This document shows positions 20,009 to 29,295 of a stretch of 64,000 nucleotides of DNA, in pieces; position 1 is the stretch's first letter, and each line of letters starts with the position of its first letter. The position numbers and the translations under genes are program-made. The notes beneath the pieces are model-generated. The model was not told the DNA's origin, did no database searches, and worked only from the letters and a program-made list of their open reading frames with translations. The DNA comes from Deltaproteobacteria bacterium (GTDB taxonomy: Bacteria > Desulfobacterota > Desulfobacteria > Desulfobacterales > Desulfatirhabdiaceae), in assembly GCA_016219185.1 (NCBI GenBank), contig JACRBZ010000001.1, positions 62,001 through 126,000 on the forward strand. Reading direction: 5' to 3'.

Positions 20009-20284
20009 AAGTTAGCTCTCCAATAAATCATCATAAGGCCATTTCTCAAGTATCAATAACAGTAAATATATAATTTTTTGCGAGTTTATGCCCCATTTTT
20101 AAGAATGTCAAGGCGGTTTGAATGAAAGCATTCCGATAAGAGATTGTTCTTTTCCACGCCTTGCCTTGAATTGTCCTGGGCGATGGTGCTCCTGACAGAG
20201 CAATTAAAAAAGCATTTACAGATCGCCTGAGATATGATTATCACATGGGCGATATCCTTCAACGCGCACAACAGGTGAAAAACC

Positions 20285-22561
20285 ATGCTGGAGCATTTCA
20301 AAGATTTTCGTCAAAGCCTGTCTTATCGGTTGATTTTCATGATGGGCCTGACCCTGTTTGTCAGTTTTTCCACATGGGCGTATTTTAACATCAAATACCA
20401 GAAAAATAAGGCGGAGAAAGATATCGTGGTATGGGCAGACCGGCTGAGTGAAACCATTAAGCTGGGAACCCACTATGCCATGATGCTGAATTCCAGGGAT
20501 AACATCAATCAGAGCATCCAGAATATTGGTAAACAAAAAACGATTGAACATATCCGCATTTTTAACAAGGAAGGAGAAATCAAGTTTTCAAACTCATTGG
20601 ATGAGGTTGGAAAAAATACCAATATCAAGGCCGAAGCATGTTTTATCTGCCACAAAACAGAACCGCCGCGTGTCGATCTTGATCTGTCTGAACGGATTCG
20701 AATTCTTAACGATCCAAAGGGTTACCGCCAGATTGGCGTGATTACTCCCATTCGAAACGAAACCAGCTGCGCTACCGATATCTGCCATGTTCATCCCCAG
20801 GACAAATTGATTCTGGGGGCCCTGGATGTGGTTGTTTCGATGAAGGAAACCGACGATGAAATCACGTTTTTTGAAGAAGGGGTCATTGCCCTGGCCAGTT
20901 TTATTTTTACCGTAACCTCCGCGGCCATATTTATTTTTATTGTAAAATTCATTAAACAGCCGATTCAAAAGCTTATTGATGGAACACAGATGATTGCCAG
21001 GGGACAATATCAGGCCAGAATTGATATCAGATCGAAGGACGAACTGGGCCAGTTGGCAACCGCGTTTCAAAAAATGGGAAAAAAAATCAGCGAAAAACGA
21101 AGCGAATTGAGCAAACAGCGAAATGAGTATCAGAACCTTTTTGAACAGGTTCCCTGTATCATTTCGGTTCAGAACAGGGACTACAGGTTGGTGCGGTACA
21201 ATCGGGAATTTTCGGAGCGCTTTGATCCCAAACCCGGAGATTATTGTTTTTCGGCGTATAAGGGACGCATCGAAAAATGCAGGATATGTCCGGTTGAAAA
21301 GACGTTTGAAGACGGTATTTCTCATTACAGTGAAGAAACCGGGGTAAATAAGGATGGGACCCGGACCTACTGGATTGTCCGGACATCACCCATCCGGGAT
21401 GATGACGGGAATATCATTGCCGCAATGGAGATGAGCATCGATATTTCCCGAAGCAAGCAACTGGAAGAAAAACTGGCTGAATCCGAAAAACAGTATTACG
21501 CCGTCTTTAACAATATTCCCAATCCCGTATTTGTCTTGGATATAAATACGCTGGTGATACTTGATTGTAACCAAAGCGTCAAATCCGTGTATGGATATGC
21601 CAAAAAAGAAATCATATCAAAATCGTTTCTGGAATTGTTTTCTGAAGAAGAAAGAGAATATTACGCATTTAAACTTCAAACATCATCCGTCTTTAACCGC
21701 GTCAAACACATCCATAAAACGGGCAAAACCCTTTTTGTGAATATCCGGATTTCTCCTTCGGAATATCGCGGAAAAAAGGTTCTGCTGCTGACTACCGGCG
21801 ATGACACCAAACGCCTTGAGGCGGAACAGCAGATCATTCAGGCCAGCAAGATGGCAACCCTGGGGGAGATGGCAACCGGCGTGGCGCATGAGCTGAATCA
21901 ACCGCTTTCGGTCATCAAAACCGCCAGCAGCTTTTTTATGAAAAAAATTAATCGCAGAGAACCCATCAAGGAAGAAATCCTCTATACATTGTCCCAGGAA
22001 ATTGACAGCCATGTGGATCGGGCCACGAGAATCATCAACCACATGCGGCTATTTGGCCGAAAATCCGAAATGACCCTGGAAAAGGTCCATGTGAACGATA
22101 TTCTGAAAAGTGCGTTTGAAATATTCAGCCAGCAACTCAAGGTCAGGGGGATTGTTGTGGCATGGGATCTTCATCAGGATATTCCGCCGATTCTAGCAGA
22201 CCCCGGTCGTTTGGAACAGGTATTTATCAACCTTCTCTTGAATGCGCGGGATGCCATTGAAGAAAAATGCGATCCTCTCAAAATTGTTAAAAATATGGGG
22301 CAAATCACCCTGAAAACCACTGCCGATGACAGGCATGTTACGATAACTGTCAGCGATACCGGCATCGGCATTCCTCCGGACAGGCTGGACAAAATTTTCG
22401 AGCCGTTCTTTACCACAAAAAAAGTGGGAAAAGGTACGGGCCTGGGTCTGTCCATCAGTTACAGCTTTATCAAGGAATGCCAGGGAGATATTCGTGCCGT
22501 TAACAATGAAGACGGGGGATCGACCTTTATCCTTTCATTTCCAATAGCTCAGAACCCGTAA
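20285..22561 (+). CDS. Sensor histidine kinase with c-type haem motifs and PAS domains
   Basis: A 758-residue membrane kinase. TM1 is at about 13-36 and TM2 at about 198-224, enclosing a periplasmic domain. That domain carries CFICH (119-123), a CXXCH haem c site, and C162-x4-C167-H168, the CX4CH spacing seen in some cytochromes c3. HAMP (about 220-272) and two PAS-like regions follow; the first holds a Cys-rich patch ([18 protein letters not shown]). HisKA has the phosphoacceptor in [11 protein letters not shown], and the HATPase has [20 protein letters not shown] and GTGLGLSIS. It probably senses redox, CO, NO or O2 at the haem; the ligand is inference. It ends directly before the receiver-kinase gene. 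Confidence 0.88.
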   Translation: MLEHFKDFRQSLSYRLIFMMGLTLFVSFSTWAYFNIKYQKNKAEKDIVVWADRLSETIKLGTHYAMMLNSRDNINQSIQNIGKQKTIEHIRIFNKEGEIKFSNSLDEVGKNTNIKAEACFICHKTEPPRVDLDLSERIRILNDPKGYRQIGVITPIRNETSCATDICHVHPQDKLILGALDVVVSMKETDDEITFFEEGVIALASFIFTVTSAAIFIFIVKFIKQPIQKLIDGTQMIARGQYQARIDIRSKDELGQLATAFQKMGKKISEKRSELSKQRNEYQNLFEQVPCIISVQNRDYRLVRYNREFSERFDPKPGDYCFSAYKGRIEKCRICPVEKTFEDGISHYSEETGVNKDGTRTYWIVRTSPIRDDDGNIIAAMEMSIDISRSKQLEEKLAESEKQYYAVFNNIPNPVFVLDINTLVILDCNQSVKSVYGYAKKEIISKSFLELFSEEEREYYAFKLQTSSVFNRVKHIHKTGKTLFVNIRISPSEYRGKKVLLLTTGDDTKRLEAEQQIIQASKMATLGEMATGVAHELNQPLSVIKTASSFFMKKINRREPIKEEILYTLSQEIDSHVDRATRIINHMRLFGRKSEMTLEKVHVNDILKSAFEIFSQQLKVRGIVVAWDLHQDIPPILADPGRLEQVFINLLLNARDAIEEKCDPLKIVKNMGQITLKTTADDRHVTITVSDTGIGIPPDRLDKIFEPFFTTKKVGKGTGLGLSISYSFIKECQGDIRAVNNEDGGSTFILSFPIAQNP

Positions 22562-22627
22562 TTGAGAACCGTTGTTTTATCGACAGCAACCCGTTTAACG
22601 GCTTTTGCATACCATGAGGCAGGGAAA

Positions 22628-23767
22628 ATGAATCGCACCGTGATGATTGTCGATGATGAAGCGGGAATTCGCACCGTTCTGGGAATCACCCTCTCGGATA
22701 TGGGATATATCGTTCAGCCTGCGGAAACCGGCGAACAGGCACTTGAATTGTTTAGGCAAACCCACCCTCCCATCATACTGACTGATATCAAAATGCCTGG
22801 CATGGGCGGCATCGAACTGCTTCGGGCGGTTAAGCGTGAAAATCCGGATGTCGAAGTGATCATGATGACCGGACATGGGGACATGGATCTGGCTGTAAGA
22901 AGCCTGAAATACGAAGCCACGGATTTTGTGACCAAACCGATCAGTGACGAGGCCATTGAGGTTGCTCTGAAGCGAGCTCAAGACCGTATCGCGATTCGAA
23001 AACAAATCAGAGATTATACCGAAAATCTGGAACTTCTGATTCGGGAAAAAACTCAGAAGCTGATAGAAGCTGAAAGGCTGGCAGCCGTTGGCGAGGCCAT
23101 TGCCGGAATTTCACATTCAATAAAGAATATTGCCGGAGGGTTGAAAGGAGGGGCTTTTGTCCTGGAAAAAGGGATTGAGCTTCATAACGATCAGTATCTT
23201 TACCAGGGATGGACAATGGTCAAGGGGAATGTAGAAAAAATCGCCAGTCTCTCGATGGATTTGCTTAATTATGGAAAGTCTTCTGAAATCCATTGCCGAA
23301 TTTGCGACCCCAATCAACCGGCAAGGGAGATAATCGATTTGATGACGCCTCTGGCTGAAGCATCTGGTGTTCGGCTCGATGCCTTTTTTACACCCACACT
23401 TCAATCCATCTACATGGATCCGGACGCCATTCACCAGTGCCTGAACAACTTGGTTGCAAACGCCATTGATGCCTGCACGGAAAAATGCTCTTCGGACAGC
23501 TCCGGAACAGTCATCCTTCGCACCCTTCAGACAGCCGGATGGGGGGTTGAGTATCAGATAGAAGATAACGGGTGCGGAATGGATGAAGATACCTGTCAAA
23601 AACTCTTTCAGGGTTTTTTCAGCACCAAGGGCAGCAAAGGCACCGGCATCGGTCTGATGACAACCAAAAAAATCGTTGATAAACATCACGGAGACATTCT
23701 CGTAAAATCCAGCCTGGGGAAAGGGACAAAATTTATCATGCGATTACCGGAATCTCCGCTGCTTTGA
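22628..23767 (+). CDS. Hybrid: N-terminal receiver with C-terminal histidine kinase
   Basis: About 379 residues. The receiver domain (about 1-118) has the acidic MIVDDE and phospho-acceptor ILTDIKMPGMGG, with Lys in TDFVTKPIS. A coiled linker leads to a kinase core with a HisKA-like SHSIKNIAGGLKGG, where the phosphorylatable His is in HSIKN. The HATPase shows EDNGCGMDEDT and GTGIGLMTTKKIV. The frame is open from a TTG at 22562, but the ATG at 22628 starts exactly at the receiver fold and has GAGG upstream, so I chose it. It is next in line after the haem-motif kinase, suggesting a phosphorelay. Confidence 0.85.
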   Translation: MNRTVMIVDDEAGIRTVLGITLSDMGYIVQPAETGEQALELFRQTHPPIILTDIKMPGMGGIELLRAVKRENPDVEVIMMTGHGDMDLAVRSLKYEATDFVTKPISDEAIEVALKRAQDRIAIRKQIRDYTENLELLIREKTQKLIEAERLAAVGEAIAGISHSIKNIAGGLKGGAFVLEKGIELHNDQYLYQGWTMVKGNVEKIASLSMDLLNYGKSSEIHCRICDPNQPAREIIDLMTPLAEASGVRLDAFFTPTLQSIYMDPDAIHQCLNNLVANAIDACTEKCSSDSSGTVILRTLQTAGWGVEYQIEDNGCGMDEDTCQKLFQGFFSTKGSKGTGIGLMTTKKIVDKHHGDILVKSSLGKGTKFIMRLPESPLL

Positions 23768-23790
23768 GAAAAACAATGACGTCTGGATTT

Positions 23791-25233
23791 TCAGGATTCC
23801 CTACTCCCTTCTTTTACAGAGGTCTCAAATTTCAGCCCGTATTTTTCGATTTTTGAATGCAGGGTTGGCCGTGAAAGCCCCAGAAGCTTGGCTGCCCGGG
23901 AACGATTGCCACCGCTGAGGTTCAGGGCTTCGCTGATAAATATACTGCCAATCTGATCCATGATGGTGTCAAATATATTTTCGACAGTGCTGGTCATCAA
24001 GGCATGACGAAGGATGCGTCGGAGCAGCAGGTCATGTTTTTCATCACTGGCCTCAATTGCCGGAGATTTCTCGCTGATTGCGTGTGAAATATCATCGGCG
24101 CTGAGTGGTGCCCCCCGGTTGAAGATCACGGTTTTCTGGATGGTATTGGCCAGTTCCCTGACGTTTCCGGGCCAGGGGTAGCTGGCAAGAAGCTGCTCTG
24201 CTTCCGGTGTAATTCCCGGACAGTCCAAGCCCAGTTCTTTGAAAAATCTTGAGAGAAAATATTCGGAAAGCAGAGGGATATCGCCGGAGCGTTCATTTAA
24301 CGGAGGAAGCCAGATGGTGACAACCTTCAGTCGGTAATAGAGATCTTCCCGAAACCGCCCGGCTTCGATGGCGGTTTCCAGGTTCCTGTTGGTGGCTGCG
24401 ATGATGCGGACATCCACCGGAATGGTCTCACGACCCCCAAGCCTTTCAATACTTCTTTCCTGCAGCAGACGCAGCATTTTGGATTGAAGGCTGAACGGCA
24501 TGTCACCGATTTCGTCCAGAAAAACGGTTCCTCCGCTCGCCTGTTCCAGTTTGCCAACCCTGCGGTGATTGGCGCCGGTAAAAGCCCCTTTTTCATAACC
24601 GAACAATTCGCTTTCCAGCAAGCTGTCGGGAATGGCCACGCAATTGATCACCAGAAACGGCTTGTTTGACCGCAGGCTGTGCTGATAGACTGCCCGCGCC
24701 ACCAGTTCCTTGCCGGTTCCGGATTCTCCCCGGATCAAAACCGTAGCCTCTGTCGGAGCTACACGCCCGATGGCTTTGTACACTTCCTGCATCGGAGCGC
24801 TTCGACCGATAATGGCCTCCCGGTTTGCCTTGTCCGGCGCGCCATTCATGTCAATGGGAGAGCGCATGAATCGTCCGGCTTCAATGGCCTGGCCAATGAC
24901 GGTTAGCATGTCCGGTACGTCAAACGGCTTCAGGATATAATCAAAAGCACCCATCTTGGTGGCTTCAATGGCGGTCTCCGTGGTTCCGTAGGCTGTCATG
25001 ATGATTACCGGCAGCTTCGGTTCAATCTCATGTATTACCTTAAAGGTTTCAAATCCATTCATTCCCGGAAGTCGCATATCCAGAATGACCAGTTCCGGCG
25101 GACCCTGACGAATCATCGCGATGCCCGCCTCCCCGGAAGCTGCGCTGTCAATGCTGTAGCCTTCCTGAAGCAGCAACTTATGAAAACTTTTCCGCAACTG
25201 GTCGTCATCGTCAACAATCAGTATTCTACTCAA
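23791..25233 (-). CDS. NtrC-family sigma-54-dependent response regulator
   Basis: A 480-residue three-domain activator. The receiver has ILIVDDDDQ, phospho-Asp in VILDMRLPGMNG and Lys in YILKPFD. The AAA+ domain has Walker A GESGTGKELVARAV, an intact GAFTGA loop in YEKGAFTGANHRR, and Walker B FLDEIGDM. The C-terminal Fis-type HTH is GGNRSRAAKLLGLSRPTLH. The cognate kinase lies 3 bp upstream on the same strand, so the two form a two-component pair. The targets are not evident; the divergent lytic transglycosylase gene is one possibility. Confidence 0.93.
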   Translation of the reverse strand: MSRILIVDDDDQLRKSFHKLLLQEGYSIDSAASGEAGIAMIRQGPPELVILDMRLPGMNGFETFKVIHEIEPKLPVIIMTAYGTTETAIEATKMGAFDYILKPFDVPDMLTVIGQAIEAGRFMRSPIDMNGAPDKANREAIIGRSAPMQEVYKAIGRVAPTEATVLIRGESGTGKELVARAVYQHSLRSNKPFLVINCVAIPDSLLESELFGYEKGAFTGANHRRVGKLEQASGGTVFLDEIGDMPFSLQSKMLRLLQERSIERLGGRETIPVDVRIIAATNRNLETAIEAGRFREDLYYRLKVVTIWLPPLNERSGDIPLLSEYFLSRFFKELGLDCPGITPEAEQLLASYPWPGNVRELANTIQKTVIFNRGAPLSADDISHAISEKSPAIEASDEKHDLLLRRILRHALMTSTVENIFDTIMDQIGSIFISEALNLSGGNRSRAAKLLGLSRPTLHSKIEKYGLKFETSVKEGSRES

Positions 25234-25236
25234 GGT

Positions 25237-26700
25237 TCAGTCCCTCACCGGAAGCGTAATTATAAATGTGGTACCCATTCCTTCAGTTGATGTCAGATGT
25301 AGCCTGCCGCCATGCTCTTCGATAATTCGGGATGCGATACTAAGGCCAAGCCCTGTTCCTTCCTCTTTTGTGGTAAAAAAAGGCTGAAGGACTTTGTCTA
25401 CCAGAGTCCCTGGGATTCCCGGCCCATTATCGCTGACGCGAATCACCACCATTTTCCCAGTTGGCCTTTCAATGGTTTCTTCTTCAGAAATGACGATTTG
25501 CCCCCCTTTTTTCATGGCTTCACAGGCATTGACCACAAGATTGACCAGAACTTCTTTAAGCTGCTCCGGGTCTGCCGAAATCGGCGGCAACGGGCGTTTT
25601 CGAATGACTTCAATGCGGACTTCATAGGAGATCAGGCGATGTTCCAAAAGCTGAATGACCAGGTCAACGATTACCGAAGGACTGACCTGCTGCATTTTAA
25701 GCTTCGGAGGCCGGGAAAATTCCAGAAAGTTCTGAACGATGGTATCAATATGTCGGATTTCCTGAGAAATCACATCCAGATCGTCTTTTTGCGTCTCCGT
25801 CAGCTTCAGTGTCCGCCCCAGAGAAAACATGCGCATTTTTACAGATGTGAACGGATTTCGAATGCTGTGGGCCATGCCGGCAGCCAGCTTTCCGACAAGC
25901 GCCATTTTTTCCGCCTGAAGCAGGTTCTCACGGCTTTTCTGAAGTTCGGTGTGGGTCTGATCCACATCTTCGATCAGATCACGGACGCTGTGGCTGAGAA
26001 ATTTGATTTCATTCTGTGAAGCAGCGGATGTCCCCATGCGACTGGCCTCCTCGGCAAGCTTGCGAAGCGGCTCCAGAATATGTTGAATAAAAAAGAATAT
26101 CAGCGTGATAGCCAGTATTACAACGAAGATCGATACCAATGCGGAAATATATCTCAGTTTTCTGGCCTGAGAATGGCCGTTTTCCGTGGCGTTATGGATT
26201 CGATCGACCTGCATTTCTTTGTACTGTTCACACAAGTCCAGAATGGTAAAAAACAGATAGCGAACCTCTTTGTGCAGTTTGAAACCGTTATCTTTGTCAC
26301 CGTCCTTATAGAATGCGATGACACGGTCTTTGGCAGATATATAGGCGCTGTATTCATGCTCAATCCGGTCAATCGCCTCCATCTGAATATTGGTGTCCGC
26401 CAGATGTCTGGCAGCGTTCAGTCTTTCCTTGAAAATCTGCCGGTATTCCCCAAGCTGCCGAAGCCATTCCGGATCACCGTCCAGAAAGTAATAGGACACG
26501 AATCCTTTTTGATTTACTAGTGCGGTTTCCAGGGATTCTGCAGTCTGGAAAGTCTGTAGATGTTTTTCGGTAATGGATGTCAAAATCTCTTCCATCCGGA
26601 ATGTATACCAAACCATAATCATGCTGCCCATGAAGGTACTGACAACGAGCGTGGACAATATGGCGTAGACTCGGGTTCTCAGGCTGACGGACTTCCACAT
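25237..26700 (-). CDS. Sensor histidine kinase paired with the NtrC-type regulator
   Basis: About 487 residues. TM1 is near the start (VYAILSTLVVSTFMGSMIMV). A periplasmic four-helix-type sensor of about 170 residues and TM2 (ALVSIFVVILAITLIFFF) follow. HAMP, HisKA (GMAHSIRNPFTSVK) and HATPase ([19 protein letters not shown]) complete it. The frame continues upstream to 26883, overlapping the divergent gene. I chose the ATG at 26700 because AAGGA precedes it at usual spacing and the protein then begins with a normal cytoplasmic tail. Confidence 0.87.
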   Translation of the reverse strand: MWKSVSLRTRVYAILSTLVVSTFMGSMIMVWYTFRMEEILTSITEKHLQTFQTAESLETALVNQKGFVSYYFLDGDPEWLRQLGEYRQIFKERLNAARHLADTNIQMEAIDRIEHEYSAYISAKDRVIAFYKDGDKDNGFKLHKEVRYLFFTILDLCEQYKEMQVDRIHNATENGHSQARKLRYISALVSIFVVILAITLIFFFIQHILEPLRKLAEEASRMGTSAASQNEIKFLSHSVRDLIEDVDQTHTELQKSRENLLQAEKMALVGKLAAGMAHSIRNPFTSVKMRMFSLGRTLKLTETQKDDLDVISQEIRHIDTIVQNFLEFSRPPKLKMQQVSPSVIVDLVIQLLEHRLISYEVRIEVIRKRPLPPISADPEQLKEVLVNLVVNACEAMKKGGQIVISEEETIERPTGKMVVIRVSDNGPGIPGTLVDKVLQPFFTTKEEGTGLGLSIASRIIEEHGGRLHLTSTEGMGTTFIITLPVRD

Positions 26701-26724
26701 AAGCACATTCCTTAGCGCCTCCAG

Positions 26725-26740
26725 TATCCTCCGGAGGATA
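26725..26740. promoter_or_regulatory. Perfect 16-bp palindrome between divergent kinase and transglycosylase genes
   Basis: TATCCTCC/GGAGGATA is a perfect palindrome 25 bp upstream of the kinase ATG. It lies about 135 bp upstream of the divergent lipoprotein gene. It could be an operator. The GGAGG within it is a reminder that ribosome-binding-site-like sequence alone can create such symmetry. Confidence 0.4.
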
Positions 26741-26873
26741 AACCTTGACACAGACCAAAGGATTTTGTAATTCGATAATAATGAATTATTTGATGGTTTT
26801 TCCTTAAATTCAGCGTTAACCATACGTATTAGACGCTGATTTATCAACATGAATATTATATGAGGGACCACAT

Positions 26874-28814
26874 TTGAAAACATACAGATATGTCACAATG
26901 CTCGTTCTCGGGATTCTCTCGTTTTGGCTGAACGGCTGCGCGCATCATACTCAGGGACTCTCTTCGGCACAACCGGGAGCATCCGACCCTGATTCATCCA
27001 AAATTTCATGTGACCCCGGAAAAGACACGGCCCTTGGCCGCCGCCGTTCGCCCGCCTCTTATCGCATATCCGAAGACGCTGAAATGGATGACATGACAGA
27101 TGTTGATGCTGCTGAAAACGACGATAAACAAGGCGATCGCATCAATTTCGGAATCAAAAATCAGAACATTCTGGATGAAGCTCTGGACTTCTGCCAGCTG
27201 GCTCAGGATTACTGGCTGAAAGGCCAGCTAGAAAATGCCATTTCAGCGCTGGATCAGGCTTATGCCCTGATTATCAAGGTTGACACTTTTAACCGGCCCC
27301 GCCTTATTCAGCAGAAAGAAGACCTCCGGTATCTGATTACCCGCCGGATTCAGGATATATATGGTTCACGGAATGTCGTTGCAAAAGGCAGCCTCAATGC
27401 CATTCCCATGGTCATGAACGATTATGTGAAGGCGGAAATCGAGTCCCTGACCACAGGATGCGAAAAAGATTTTTTCATCAACGCCTATCAGCGTTCAGGG
27501 CGCTACCACAAATACATCGAGGCTGAACTGGCCAAGGAAGGGCTTCCTCTTGAACTGGCGTGGCTGCCGCTGATAGAAAGCGGTTACAACGTCAAGGCAT
27601 TGTCACCGGCCAGGGCCTTGGGATTATGGCAATTTATTCCTTCAACCGGGTATCGATTCGGTCTCTCCCGGGATAAATACGTGGATGAAAGGCTGGATCC
27701 TTATAAGTCCACAAAAGCGGCTATTTTGTATTTGAAGGAACTTCACCACCTTTTCGGCGACTGGGAAACAGTACTGGCTGCTTATAACTGCGGGGAAGGC
27801 CGGGTACTTCGGACCATTAACACGCAGAGCATCAATTATCTGGATAATTTCTGGGATCTTTACGAAAAACTGCCCCGCGAAACCGCCCGCTATGTTCCCC
27901 GGTTTCAGGCAACCCTTCATATCATACAAAACCCGAAGCAGTACGGACTGGCGGATATCCATCCGGAGTCACCGATGGAATTTGAAACCGTTCCGATCTC
28001 CCGTCAACTTCAACTTAAAAGCATTGCCGATACTACCGGAATATTGGAATCCACCCTTAAACGGTTGAATCCTGAACTGCGATACGGAATTATTCCCGGC
28101 GACAATTACCAGTTTAAAATTCCGATGGGTGCATCGGACATGCTGTTATCCCAAATAGACGATATTCCAGAAACTTATGGCCTGCCGGCAGAAGCCGTTG
28201 AGCAGGAGAAGGCGGCGGCTTCTCATCAGGAAAAACTGGCTTCCCACAAGGTCAGGCGCGGAGAAACGCTGGCATCTTTGGCCAAGCTGTATCAAACGAG
28301 TCAACAAAACATTATACAGACCAACAAATTAAAAAAATCTTCAAAAATCAAACCTGGCATGGTTCTTTTGGTTCCCCCAAAGCCGACGGCCCCTCCTGCA
28401 AAGGCGTCGCCCGCGCTTGCAAAGACCTCGTCCCATCCTGCAAAGGCAAGTCCTGCCCCGGCAAAACCGGCAATGGTCAAGAAGCCTGAAGCGCTTCGTG
28501 TGGTCACCCATGTGGTAAAAAGCGGCGATTCACTCTTCAATATCGCCAACCGCTATGGAGTAACAACAAAAAGAATTCAGGAGGTCAATAGACTAACATC
28601 CTTCAATATCGCCGTCGGCCAGAGCCTTACCATCCCGGAACCAACCAAAACCGCTGCTGTCGAAACCGGATTGAAGAAGTACATGGTGAAGAAAGGCGAA
28701 AATGCCTTCTCAATCGCCTCCGGCCACAATATGCCGATTGATCGGTTTTTAAGCATAAACAATTTATCGTCAGGGAGTAAAATTTTTCCGGGTCAGAAGG
28801 TTTACGTCGAATAA
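26874..28814 (+). CDS. mltD: MltD-like lytic transglycosylase lipoprotein with LysM repeats
   Basis: A 646-residue outer-membrane-type lipoprotein. The signal peptide ends in a lipobox (SFWLNGC-AHH). An acidic linker leads to the SLT domain at about 210-330: PLELAWLPLIESGYNVKAL with catalytic Glu, GLWQFIPSTGYRFGL, and VLAAYNCGEGRVL. A MltD-type region follows, then three LysM modules (SHKVRRGETLASLAKLYQTS, THVVKSGDSLFNIANRYGVT, KYMVKKGENAFSIA). The first two are separated by an Ala/Pro/Lys repeat linker. It cleaves peptidoglycan. The start is TTG at 26874 with GAGGGA upstream. Confidence 0.92.
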   Translation: MKTYRYVTMLVLGILSFWLNGCAHHTQGLSSAQPGASDPDSSKISCDPGKDTALGRRRSPASYRISEDAEMDDMTDVDAAENDDKQGDRINFGIKNQNILDEALDFCQLAQDYWLKGQLENAISALDQAYALIIKVDTFNRPRLIQQKEDLRYLITRRIQDIYGSRNVVAKGSLNAIPMVMNDYVKAEIESLTTGCEKDFFINAYQRSGRYHKYIEAELAKEGLPLELAWLPLIESGYNVKALSPARALGLWQFIPSTGYRFGLSRDKYVDERLDPYKSTKAAILYLKELHHLFGDWETVLAAYNCGEGRVLRTINTQSINYLDNFWDLYEKLPRETARYVPRFQATLHIIQNPKQYGLADIHPESPMEFETVPISRQLQLKSIADTTGILESTLKRLNPELRYGIIPGDNYQFKIPMGASDMLLSQIDDIPETYGLPAEAVEQEKAAASHQEKLASHKVRRGETLASLAKLYQTSQQNIIQTNKLKKSSKIKPGMVLLVPPKPTAPPAKASPALAKTSSHPAKASPAPAKPAMVKKPEALRVVTHVVKSGDSLFNIANRYGVTTKRIQEVNRLTSFNIAVGQSLTIPEPTKTAAVETGLKKYMVKKGENAFSIASGHNMPIDRFLSINNLSSGSKIFPGQKVYVE

Positions 28815-28862
28815 GCAACAGGAATTCCTGCAAATAAATGGTTTTGAATATAAGGATCTTGC

Positions 28863-29270
28863 ATGTCTGGAATGCCCAGTGTATTGATTGTGGATGATGA
28901 AGATGGGTTTCGGTCGGTTTTGATAAGGCGGCTTCAGAATAGAGGCATTCAGGCTTTTGGTGTCGGCCGGGGAGAAGAGGCCTTGGAGTTTCTCAAAACC
29001 CGGAACGTGGACGTGGTGCTTCTGGACATAAAAATGCCGGGAATGAGCGGTGTGGATGTTCTCCATCAAATGCGGAAGCAGGGATGCAAGGCTGAAGTCA
29101 TTGTTTTATCGGGTCATGTGTTCCTGGATACTGCCGTCGAAATCACGGACTTCGGCGTAAATGACTATCTGTTGAAGCCCTGTGACACTGAGGAGTTAAT
29201 GGATAGGATTACCCTGGCTTACGAACGGAAAACAGAACGGGAAGGAAAAAACGTAAACGGGAAGCAGTAA
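28863..29270 (+). CDS. Single-domain response regulator (CheY-like)
   Basis: A 135-residue protein consisting of one receiver domain. It has VLIVDDEDGF, the phospho-Asp in VVLLDIKMPGMSG, Thr/Ser near IVLSGH and the conserved Lys in YLLKPCD. There is no output domain. It follows mltD on the same strand (48-bp gap) and converges with the PEP-binding protein gene. It may serve the kinases encoded nearby. Confidence 0.88.
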   Translation: MSGMPSVLIVDDEDGFRSVLIRRLQNRGIQAFGVGRGEEALEFLKTRNVDVVLLDIKMPGMSGVDVLHQMRKQGCKAEVIVLSGHVFLDTAVEITDFGVNDYLLKPCDTEELMDRITLAYERKTEREGKNVNGKQ

Positions 29271-29295
29271 CCCATCAAGGTTCAAGGTGATTGCA

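Noticed and set aside
22562-22627. Upstream TTG start for the receiver-kinase hybrid
   Set aside because: The extra 22 residues are unlike a receiver, and the ATG at 22628 has a better ribosome-binding site.
26701-26883. Longer N terminus for the kinase divergent to mltD
   Set aside because: The extension would overlap the divergent gene's start. The ATG at 26700 has its own ribosome-binding site.
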